Origin: an uncultured Oscillospiraceae bacterium
Lineage (GTDB): Bacteria > Bacillota > Clostridia > Oscillospirales > Oscillospiraceae
NCBI GenBank assembly: GCA_910588365.1
Contig: CAJUQS010000130.1
Location: 1-14,400 of the forward strand
Direction of reading: 5' to 3'
Length of the DNA stretch: 14,400 nt
Part shown: one piece after another, positions 6,425 through 11,185 of the stretch
Layout: every line of letters starts with the position of its first letter
Position numbering within the stretch: position 1 is the first letter of the stretch
Made by a program: the position numbers and the translations under genes
The notes under the pieces: model-generated
Told to the model about the DNA's origin: nothing
Seen by the model: only the letters and a program-made list of their open reading frames with translations
Databases searched by the model: none

Positions 6425-7303
6425 AAGCCTTCTCTCGAAATTCCGGCTGACGTGGACGCCCTCCTGGACGATGAAGAATGCCTTGGGGTCGATCTGAGTG
6501 AGCGCCTCCCGGAGGTCGTCGATCTCGTACTTGTTCATACACACGCACAGGATGTGGGTGGCCTCCCCGGTGTACACGCCCTTGCCCTCCCAGCGGGTGA
6601 TGCCCCGGTGGAGGTTGTCCATGATGAAGCGGCCCAGCTCCGGCCTGTCCTCCTTGGTGAAGATGAGCACTTGGACCGTGACGCTCTGCCGGTGGGCCCG
6701 GTCGATGGCCATGGCGTTGAAGATGGTGTTGAGCACGGAGTAAATCAGGGTTGTCAGATCGAACAGCACCCCGCAGGTGATGAACAGCACCGCGTTGAAG
6801 GCCAGGTTGAACCGCCCGATGGTGACCTTGGCTCCCTTTTTAGCCAGATACAGCCCCAGCAGATCCAGACCGCCGCCGCAGCAGCCGCTGGTCAGCGCCA
6901 GCCCGGAGCCCACGCCGGAGATGACGCCGCCCAGCAGACAGCCGGTGAGCATGTCCTCCACAATCGGCGCCGGCGGGACGGGCACGATACTGGCAAAAAC
7001 GGCGTAGGCCGTGGAGCAGATGAGGGTGTTGCGGAAAAAGACCTTGCCCATGGACCGGTAGGCCAGAATCAGGAGCGGCACATTGAATGCGTACAGAAGA
7101 ATGCCAGCCAGCTCGAAGGGCAGGGAGTCGATGCCCAGCACCATCAAAATCAGGGACCGCAGCAGCTGGCACAGGCCCATGAGTCCTCCGGTAAACAGCC
7201 CCAGCGGCGCAACAAACAGGTTGATGCCCAGCGCGTAGATCAACGCCCCTGCAACGGCTATGGAAAGCCTGCCCCAGCCGCTCTTCATCGCGGATTTTAC
7301 CAT
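6419..7303 (-). CDS. YitT family membrane protein (DUF161 plus C-terminal DUF2179)
   Basis: 294 residues. Five hydrophobic segments occupy about residues 10-215 (LSIAVAGALIYALGINLFVAP; GLFTGGLMGLCQLL; LPFELAGILLYAFNVPLLIL; EDMLTGCLLGGVISGVGSGLAL; NLAFNAVLFITCGVLFDL), with the family's SGCCGGGLDLLGLYLAKK loop. A soluble DUF2179 domain follows (about 215-290; RGITRWEGKGVYTG and MNKYEIDDLREALTQIDPKAFF). YitT proteins are inner-membrane proteins of unknown function; DUF2179 is a ferredoxin-like, possibly ligand-sensing fold. GGGAGGGACAACTAC precedes the ATG. It has its own promoter inside the end of the sigma-like gene and a strong terminator, so it forms a single-gene unit downstream of that operon. 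Confidence 0.92.
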   Translation of the reverse strand: MVKSAMKSGWGRLSIAVAGALIYALGINLFVAPLGLFTGGLMGLCQLLRSLILMVLGIDSLPFELAGILLYAFNVPLLILAYRSMGKVFFRNTLICSTAYAVFASIVPVPPAPIVEDMLTGCLLGGVISGVGSGLALTSGCCGGGLDLLGLYLAKKGAKVTIGRFNLAFNAVLFITCGVLFDLTTLIYSVLNTIFNAMAIDRAHRQSVTVQVLIFTKEDRPELGRFIMDNLHRGITRWEGKGVYTGEATHILCVCMNKYEIDDLREALTQIDPKAFFIVQEGVHVSRNFERRLS

Positions 7304-7345
7304 GTAGTTGTCCCTCCCCGCGGACGCTCTCGTCCATTTGGTGTC

Positions 7346-7374
7346 AGTGTAACAGATTACAGGCTATATTGCAA
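7346..7374 (-). promoter_or_regulatory. Promoter of the YitT gene
   Basis: Minus strand TTGCAA (7374-7369), a 17-base spacer and TACACT (7351-7346), overlapping the last codons of the upstream sigma-like gene. A small hairpin (GGACG/CGTCC, 7322-7335) follows in the leader. Confidence 0.7.
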
Positions 7375-7674
7375 GTATCTTTTTAATCTTTCCCGCCCCC
7401 GGGAGATGGTCCGGGAGACGGTGGACTTGTCGATGCCCAGCTCGCCAGCGATTCCGGACATGGAGTACCCCAGATCGTAGTAGAGGTGGAGCAGCTGGGC
7501 CTGGCGCGGGGTCAGCTCCGCGCTGCGCACCCGCCGCAGGTTCCGGCGCAGACGCTCCAGCTGCTCGCTGTTGTCCTCCCCGTTCTCCCGCTCCCAGGCG
7601 GCCAGATCCCCCATGAACTCGTTGTCCCGGCGGGTGAGGGCCCTCTGCGGGGCCCGGCGGCTAACGGCGGCCAT
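7357..7674 (-). CDS. Sigma-70 region 4-like helix-turn-helix protein
   Basis: 105 residues. The C-terminal half (about 53-100, LTPRQAQLLHLYYDLGYSMS, GIAGELGIDKSTVSRTISRG, RERLKRYL) is a clear sigma region-4/LuxR-like HTH, the part of a sigma factor that reads the -35 element. The N-terminal 50 residues are charged and helical and show no region 2, so it cannot by itself melt a promoter in the usual way. Similar short proteins occur as phage late-gene activators and as regulators in Clostridia. Its ATG at 7674 overlaps the end of the preceding gene by 14 bases, with GGAGGT 9 bases upstream, so it is translationally coupled in a three-gene operon. Target genes are unknown. Confidence 0.82.
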   Translation of the reverse strand: MAAVSRRAPQRALTRRDNEFMGDLAAWERENGEDNSEQLERLRRNLRRVRSAELTPRQAQLLHLYYDLGYSMSGIAGELGIDKSTVSRTISRGRERLKRYLQYSL

Positions 7675-7885
7675 TTCTGCGGCACCTCCTGTCGTAGTAG
7701 CGCTCCAGCACCAGGGCGGTCTCCCGCGTCTCCCGGTAGAGGGTATTCAGGTCCTTGATCCGCCGCTCCAGCTGGATTTTCTCCTCAGGCGGGGCGGTTT
7801 TCGCGGCGTCCTTCAGGGCGATGATCCGCACCCGGATCAGATCCCCGCTGTGGCGGTAGCTGGCCGCCATGCGCAGAAGCGTCAT
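7661..7885 (-). CDS. Small helical protein, 74 residues, unknown function
   Basis: Begins MTLLRMAASYRHSGDLIRVR and continues through a highly charged helical stretch (KTAPPEEKIQLERRIKDLNT, LYRETRETALVLERYY) to an arginine-rich end. It is predicted to be a helical hairpin or coiled coil from the heptad-like spacing of I/L residues. GGGAGGTGAG precedes the ATG, whose ATGA overlaps the stop of the zinc-ribbon gene; its own 3' end overlaps the sigma-like gene. Longer upstream frames to 8026 run antisense to nothing sensible and lack a ribosome-binding site. I do not recognise a family. The tight packing implies a role tied to the sigma-like protein. Confidence 0.7.
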   Translation of the reverse strand: MTLLRMAASYRHSGDLIRVRIIALKDAAKTAPPEEKIQLERRIKDLNTLYRETRETALVLERYYDRRCRRNGRR

Positions 7886-8082
7886 CCCCTCACCTCCCGG
7901 AAACGGATCCGGCAGGCCGCCAGCTCCTCCAGCAGCCAGGGCGCCACGCAGTCCTCGCATAGAATCCGGCCGCCCAGCCGCCAGCACAGGCCGCCGGGGT
8001 ATATTTCTCCGCCGCAGAGGGCGCATTCTCCCGCCGGGACTGCCCGCTGGGCATCCCGGTGTCTCCTGTGTATGGTACGCAA
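7882..8082 (-). CDS. Small zinc-ribbon protein (CxxC...CxxC), first gene of the sigma-like operon
   Basis: 66 residues from a TTG at 8082, fixed by AGGAGG 8 bases upstream; no ATG fits. Cysteines at C20-xx-C23 and C42-xx-C45, with extra C33 and C57, frame a treble-clef or zinc-ribbon knuckle (ECALCGGEIYPGGLCW, then RILCEDCVAPWLLEELAACR). Such modules bind nucleic acid or protein. It heads a three-gene run with 4- and 14-base overlaps. No clear promoter was found between it and the divergent tRNA genes, only 80 bases away; the tRNA promoter occupies much of that gap on the other strand. Function unknown. Confidence 0.72.
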   Translation of the reverse strand: MRTIHRRHRDAQRAVPAGECALCGGEIYPGGLCWRLGGRILCEDCVAPWLLEELAACRIRFREVRG

Positions 8083-8114
8083 AAAAATTTCCTCCTAAAA
8101 TTTTAAATTTCCTG

Positions 8115-8143
8115 TTGACAAATCGGAGAAAGTCTGTTAATAT
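8115..8143 (+). promoter_or_regulatory. Promoter of the tRNA-Thr/tRNA-Tyr operon
   Basis: TTGACA (8115-8120), a 17-base spacer and TAATAT (8138-8143), about 20 bases before the tRNA-Thr 5' end. A small hairpin (CACGTT/AACGTG, 8149-8164) abuts the mature tRNA start. Confidence 0.88.
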
Positions 8144-8162
8144 ACAACACGTTGCTGAACGT

Positions 8163-8238
8163 GCTGGTATAGCTCAGTTGGTAGAGCAGCTGATTTGTAA
8201 TCAGCAGGTCGGGGGTTCGAGTCCGTCTACCAGCTCCA
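8163..8238 (+). tRNA. tRNA-Thr (anticodon TGT)
   Basis: Acceptor GCTGGTA pairs with TACCAGC. The D-arm has AGCTCAGTTGGTAGAGC, the anticodon stem GCTGA/TCAGC encloses loop TTTGTAA (anticodon TGT at 8196-8198), and the T-arm carries GGTTCGAGTCC. CCA is encoded at 8236-8238. It reads threonine ACA (and probably other ACN) codons. Confidence 0.97.
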
Positions 8239-8274
8239 CCTCTTTCTCTTTCAACAGCCGCAGTAAGTGAATAT

Positions 8275-8359
8275 GGGAGTGTTCCCGAGTGGCCAAAGGG
8301 GGCAGACTGTAAATCTGTTGTCTTCGACTTCGGTGGTTCGAATCCACCCACTCCCACCA
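8275..8359 (+). tRNA. tRNA-Tyr (anticodon GTA)
   Basis: Class II tRNA with the long variable arm (TTGTCTTCGACTTCGG region). Acceptor GGGAGTG pairs with CACTCCC, anticodon loop CTGTAAA gives GTA, T-arm GGTTCGAATCC, and CCA is encoded. It lies 36 bases after tRNA-Thr and shares its promoter. Confidence 0.97.
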
Positions 8360-8411
8360 AATATAAACCGCCATACCGCCTGGTATGGCGGTTTATATTT
8401 GGTGGGAGTGG
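8348..8411. repeat. 30-bp perfect inverted repeat beginning inside tRNA-Tyr; acts as the tRNA operon terminator
   Basis: Arms 8348-8377 and 8382-8411 are exact reverse complements over 30 bases with a GCCT loop. The inner 19 bases (AAATATAAACCGCCATACC) make a long hairpin directly after the tRNA 3' end. The outer 11 bases of the left arm are the tRNA-Tyr 3' acceptor strand with CCA, so the right arm is an inverted copy of that tRNA end. The AT-rich base and lack of other terminators suggest it ends the tRNA transcript. Confidence 0.85.
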
Positions 8412-8681
8412 CCCCGATCCGGCCACCCGCCCCCGGGGCGGTGTGGTCGAATCCCCGCAGCGTTAAGAAAATGTGCCTGCGGCACATTTTCAGCGCAGGC
8501 CTTGCGGCTATGCCGCAAGGGGGACGGCATCACCGTCAGGGGCACCGGTATGGCGGCTTGTCCCTTTAGCGGGACGCTCCCGGCCCGGGCACCTTCGTCT
8601 CAGACGCTCCCCTTTGCATGGTCTTCCTGATCTCACACCTTCTCTCTATCAGTTTCTTACACAGAACATTCGTTTCCGTTC
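8412..8681 (-). ncRNA. Candidate hairpin-rich non-coding RNA (and palindrome cluster)
   Basis: No gene of convincing length lies in 8360-8796. A near-consensus minus-strand promoter would start an RNA near 8,681. That RNA would carry successive hairpins: GTCCC/GGGAC (8560-8575), GACGG/CCGTC (8523-8537), CCTTGCGGC/GCCGCAAGG (8500-8520), an 11-base perfect arm GAAAATGTGCC/GGCACATTTTC (8467-8491), a GC-rich stem (8421-8448), and finally the 30-bp inverted repeat. No Shine-Dalgarno plus start gives more than a 17-residue peptide. It does not resemble 6S, RNase P, tmRNA or SRP RNA. The palindromes could instead be dispersed repeats unrelated to any RNA, so this is tentative. Confidence 0.35.
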
Positions 8682-8739
8682 GACGCTATATTAGCACATT
8701 GGTTCTGTTATGTCAAGACCTGATTTTAGAATTTCTGTT
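8661..8739. promoter_or_regulatory. Possible operator repeats between the divergent promoters
   Basis: TTCTGTT occurs at 8703-8709 and 8733-8739 in direct orientation, and the related inverted form ACAGAAC at 8661-8667 (it exactly complements GTTCTGT at 8702-8708). They flank or overlap both the minus-strand promoter and the -35 of the repressor promoter, as autoregulatory sites of an HTH repressor often do. AGAACATTCGTTTC (8664-8677) is also one mismatch from a GAAC-N4-GTTC SOS-like box. Functional role is inferred. Confidence 0.35.
8688..8716 (-). promoter_or_regulatory. Near-consensus minus-strand promoter divergent from the repressor
   Basis: Minus strand TTGACA (8716-8711), a 17-base spacer and TAATAT (8693-8688). 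No open reading frame lies downstream, only the hairpin cluster and the antisense of the tRNA genes. Confidence 0.7.
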
Positions 8740-8766
8740 GACTTTTTGAAAAATTCCATATATCCT
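8738..8766 (+). promoter_or_regulatory. Promoter of the S24-type repressor gene
   Basis: TTGACT (8738-8743), a 17-base spacer and TATCCT (8761-8766), giving a leader of about 25 bases before the AGGAGG at 8783-8788. One putative operator half-site overlaps the -35. Confidence 0.65.
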
Positions 8767-8796
8767 GATAATATCACCCAATAGGAGGCCGAAAGG

Positions 8797-9552
8797 ATGA
8801 GCTTTGGACAGAGATTGCGCAGCCGGCGGAAGGATCTCGGCATGAGCCAGGGTGAACTGGCGAAAGCCCTGGGCGTCAGCCTCTCTGCCGTCAGCAACTA
8901 CGAAAACGGACTGAACACCATGCGGGAGGACGTGCTCCTGCGCCTGTTCAAGGTGCTGGACATCGATCCCAACTACCTCTATCAGGACTCCCTCCCCGGG
9001 AACAGCTTCAGCTGCTCCGTGGATGAGGAGGCCCTGGTGCGGAAATACCGCTCCCTGCACACCGCCGGCCAGCAGGCCGTCCACGCGGTGGTGGACGCAT
9101 TGGCGATCGGCCTGGCCGAGCAGGAGGCCGCCCCGCCAGAGGAGATCCGGCAGATCCCCCTCTACCGCAGCCCAGCGGCGGCGGGCTACGCCTCGCCGGT
9201 CTTTGGAGACGACTTCGACTATATCGAGGTCACCGGCGAGGTCCCCCAGGGCGCGGAGTTCGCCGTCCACATCCAGGGGGACTCCATGCAGCCCTATATC
9301 CAGGACGGGGACGTGGTCTATGTCAACCGGGATCCGCTCACCAGCGGGGATGTGGGCATCTTCTGCGTGGACGGGGAGATGCTGTGCAAGCAGTACGTGC
9401 GGGATCGGCTGGGCATTGTCTACCTCTTCTCCCTGAACCGCCGCAGGTCCGACGCCGACGTGGTGCTGCCCCGGGACAGCGGCCGGACGATGGTCTGCTT
9501 CGGACGGGTGCTCCTCTCCAAGCGCCCGAATCCCCCGCGGATGGCGCTATAA
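8797..9552 (+). CDS. XRE-family HTH repressor with LexA-like S24 self-cleavage domain
   Basis: 251 residues. An N-terminal HTH (5-60: RLRSRRKDLGMSQGELAKAL, SLSAVSNYENG) and a C-terminal peptidase S24 domain (about 120-245). The catalytic dyad is S163 in QGDSMQP and K198 in MLCKQY; a cleavage-type Ala-Gly pair sits at 129-130 (SPAAAGYASP). Proteins of this build (phage CI type and chromosomal relatives) bind operators and are inactivated by RecA-stimulated self-cleavage after DNA damage. AGGAGG lies 8 bases before the ATG. It is a single-gene unit with its own promoter and terminator, divergent from a promoter that leads into the hairpin cluster. No phage structural genes are nearby, so it is either a chromosomal stress regulator or a phage leftover. 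Confidence 0.93.
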   Translation: MSFGQRLRSRRKDLGMSQGELAKALGVSLSAVSNYENGLNTMREDVLLRLFKVLDIDPNYLYQDSLPGNSFSCSVDEEALVRKYRSLHTAGQQAVHAVVDALAIGLAEQEAAPPEEIRQIPLYRSPAAAGYASPVFGDDFDYIEVTGEVPQGAEFAVHIQGDSMQPYIQDGDVVYVNRDPLTSGDVGIFCVDGEMLCKQYVRDRLGIVYLFSLNRRRSDADVVLPRDSGRTMVCFGRVLLSKRPNPPRMAL

Positions 9553-9597
9553 GGATTGAAAAGATACCTGCGCTGCATTTCAGCTTTTGACACGCTG

Positions 9598-9630
9598 AGG
9601 GACCGGCATACGCCGGTCCCTCTCATTTTC
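9598..9630 (+). terminator. Terminator of the S24-type repressor
   Basis: Ten-base-pair perfect stem AGGGACCGGC/GCCGGTCCCT with an ATAC loop, followed by CTCATTTTCCC, 46 bases after the stop codon. Confidence 0.88.
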
Positions 9631-9641
9631 CCATTTTACTG

Positions 9642-9670
9642 TTGACAAGGTAGATACTGTGTGGTACGAT
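9642..9670 (+). promoter_or_regulatory. Promoter of the PadR operon with overlapping dyad
   Basis: TTGACA (9642-9647), a 17-base spacer and TACGAT (9665-9670). The stretch from GGTAGATAC to GATATACC (9649-9675) has partial dyad symmetry ending in GGTA and TACC, as expected for a PadR operator, so the operon may be autorepressed; the operator is inferred. Confidence 0.7.
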
Positions 9671-9692
9671 ATACCTGCAGGAGGCGATGTGG

Positions 9693-10019
9693 ATGGAGGA
9701 GTGGAAGTCCCAGATCAAACGGGGGACGCTGGCGTTCTGCGTGCTGCTGATGATCGCCCGGCGGGAGCGCTACGGATATGAGATCATCAGCGAGCTGGAG
9801 AAGCGGCCCAGCCTGACAGCCAGGGAGAGCACGGTCTATCCCCTGCTGCGCCGGCTGCTGAAGGAGGGGCATCTCTCCTCCAGCTGGCGGGACTCCGCCC
9901 AGGGCCTGCCCCCCAGGAAGTACTACGCCATCACGGACAGCGGCCGGGCGTACCTGGAGGCCATGAGCGGTGAGTGGGACAGGCTGGTGAGAGAAATTGA
10001 CGAAATCAGAGAGGAGTAA
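9693..10019 (+). CDS. PadR-family transcriptional regulator
   Basis: 108 residues starting MEEWKSQIKRGTLAFCVLLM. The family's winged HTH is plain: YGYEIISELE, TARESTVYPLLRRLLKEGHL, and the wing LPPRKYYAITDSGRAYLEAM, with a short C-terminal helix, so it is the small PadR-s2 type. The second ATG (9693) is chosen because AGGAGG is then 8 bases away; the ATG at 9687 would leave only 2. The next gene begins 5 bases after its stop. In Firmicutes this PadR sits ahead of a HAAS/DUF1700 membrane protein and represses the pair until a membrane or chemical stress signal arrives (family context). Confidence 0.93.
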   Translation: MEEWKSQIKRGTLAFCVLLMIARRERYGYEIISELEKRPSLTARESTVYPLLRRLLKEGHLSSSWRDSAQGLPPRKYYAITDSGRAYLEAMSGEWDRLVREIDEIREE

Positions 10020-10024
10020 GGGAG

Positions 10025-10591
10025 ATGGACAAGGTTCTGAGCAGCTACCTGGACCAGGTGGACCGCCGCCTGCGGCCCCTGCCTGCCGCCGAGCGGGCGG
10101 ACATCGTCCAGGAGATCAGGAGCGAGATGCTGGAGCTGGAGGCCGGTGGCCTCACCCCGGAGCAGATCTGCGGGCGGCTGGGAGAGCCCAAGGGGCTGGC
10201 CGCGGCCTACCTGGGGGACGCCATCGCGAAAAATCCCGGCTTCAGCTGGTCCCGGCTGGGCGCCGTGGCGGCCTTTTACAGCATATCGGGGGCCGTCGGC
10301 ATGTTCGTCCTGCCCTCCACCAGCGTACTGGCGGCGGGACTGATGTTTTCCGGAATCATTTCGCCCCTGGCGGGGATTTTGAAGTACGCCGCCGCCCTGG
10401 CGGGCTTCGACCTGCCGTTCATTATGTTCCAGTTCGGAGCATACACCGCTTCGCCGGCTATGGCACTTCTGCTGTCGTTGATAGCGGGGCCCCTGCTGTT
10501 CTGTGCGGGCCGGGGGCTGTGGCGGCTGACCGTCCGGCTGGTGCAGAAAATCGGGCAGCACTACAGAGACTTGCAGACGCGGGCGCTGTGA
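10025..10591 (+). CDS. HAAS (DUF1700) domain membrane protein, partner of PadR
   Basis: 188 residues. Residues 1-65 form the helical HAAS domain (YLDQVDRRLRPLPAAERADI, VQEIRSEMLELE, LTPEQICGRLGEPKGLAAAY), which is thought to contact PadR-type regulators. Then follow three or four hydrophobic segments (about 76-97, 101-125, 130-160) and a short cytoplasmic basic tail. No sensor or catalytic domain is seen, so it is the short form of the family. GGGAG precedes the ATG. It shares the PadR promoter, and the next gene starts 31 bases after its stop. Likely role: membrane-bound control of PadR or response to envelope stress; inferred from family pairing. Confidence 0.85.
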   Translation: MDKVLSSYLDQVDRRLRPLPAAERADIVQEIRSEMLELEAGGLTPEQICGRLGEPKGLAAAYLGDAIAKNPGFSWSRLGAVAAFYSISGAVGMFVLPSTSVLAAGLMFSGIISPLAGILKYAAALAGFDLPFIMFQFGAYTASPAMALLLSLIAGPLLFCAGRGLWRLTVRLVQKIGQHYRDLQTRAL

Positions 10592-10622
10592 CGGTATCGG
10601 GAAAGCAGGAGGATGAGGCGCC

Positions 10623-11117
10623 ATGAAGCGGATTTATTTGATCGGCGGGACCATGGGCGTCGGGAAAACTACGGTATGCCAGGCGCTGAAAAGGGAGCTG
10701 CCCCGCAGCGTGTTTCTGGACGGCGACTGGTGCTGGGACGCGAGCCCCTTCCAGGTGACGGAGGAGACCAAGGCCATGGTGCTGGACAACATCTGCCATG
10801 TGCTGAACAACTTTCTCCACTGCTCCGCCTATGAACACATTATTTTCTGCTGGGTCATGCACCAGCAGGCGATCATAGACGCGATTCTCAGTGGGCTGGA
10901 TGCCGGGGCCTGCGATGTCCGGTGCGTCTCCCTCACGGCGGGGGAGGCGGCGGTCCGGGAACGGCTGGCCGCCGATATCGCAAGGGGCACCCGCGCACCG
11001 GACGCCCTGGAGAGGAGCCTATCCAGGCTCCCGCTGTACCGGAGCCTGGACACCGTAAAAATCGACACCACCGGAAAATCTGTCCAGGCCATCGCCGGTG
11101 AAATCGCGGCGCTGTGA
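10623..11117 (+). CDS. Small P-loop ATPase, nucleotide/metabolite-kinase-like (AAA_33 type)
   Basis: 164 residues. The Walker A loop GGTMGVGKTT (8-17) follows the first strand (KRIYLIGG). DGDWCWDASPF (33-43) resembles the substrate-side DxD region of small kinases, and an arginine-rich lid (VRERLAADIARGTR, 111-124) is present, then a final strand VKIDTTGKS. This fits the shikimate-/gluconate-kinase-like or zeta-toxin-like group of single-domain P-loop phosphotransferases; the substrate is unknown. AGGAGG lies 10 bases before the ATG. No separate promoter is evident in the 31-base gap, so it is probably the third gene of the PadR operon. The convergent hairpin ends it. Confidence 0.82.
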   Translation: MKRIYLIGGTMGVGKTTVCQALKRELPRSVFLDGDWCWDASPFQVTEETKAMVLDNICHVLNNFLHCSAYEHIIFCWVMHQQAIIDAILSGLDAGACDVRCVSLTAGEAAVRERLAADIARGTRAPDALERSLSRLPLYRSLDTVKIDTTGKSVQAIAGEIAAL

Positions 11118-11133
11118 CAGACGGCGGAAAACA

Positions 11134-11172
11134 GAGGCAGGCCGCCGGGATTCTCTCCCGGCGGCCTGCCTC
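11134..11172. terminator. Bidirectional terminator between the ATPase and acyl-CoA synthetase genes
   Basis: Sixteen-base-pair perfect stem (11134-11149 with 11157-11172) and a 7-base loop between convergent genes. On the minus strand it is followed by TGTTTTCC, so it is stronger for the synthetase gene. Confidence 0.9.
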
Positions 11173-11185
11173 ACTTTGCGGAAAA

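Noticed and set aside
5144..7480. Long plus-strand frames opposite the recombinase and YitT genes (337 and 425 codons)
   Set aside because: They mirror genes with clear domains and catalytic motifs on the minus strand and have no family features of their own.
8103..8487. Minus-strand frames reading GGAGRRTRTPDLLITNQLLY and VGGFEPPKSKTTDLQSAPFG
   Set aside because: These are the well-known false proteins produced by translating tRNA genes on the wrong strand; both fall on the tRNA-Thr and tRNA-Tyr genes.
8348..8575. CRISPR array in the hairpin-rich region
   Set aside because: The hairpins differ from one another in sequence and spacing; there is no repeated unit with regular spacers and no cas gene in the window.
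8412..8681. Known housekeeping RNAs (6S, SRP, RNase P, tmRNA) in the hairpin cluster
   Set aside because: None of their signature conserved segments could be found; the region is a series of separate short stems rather than one of those folds.
8797..9552. Prophage lysogeny region around the S24 repressor
   Set aside because: No integrase, Cro/excisionase or structural genes flank it; neighbours are tRNAs and ordinary chromosomal regulators.
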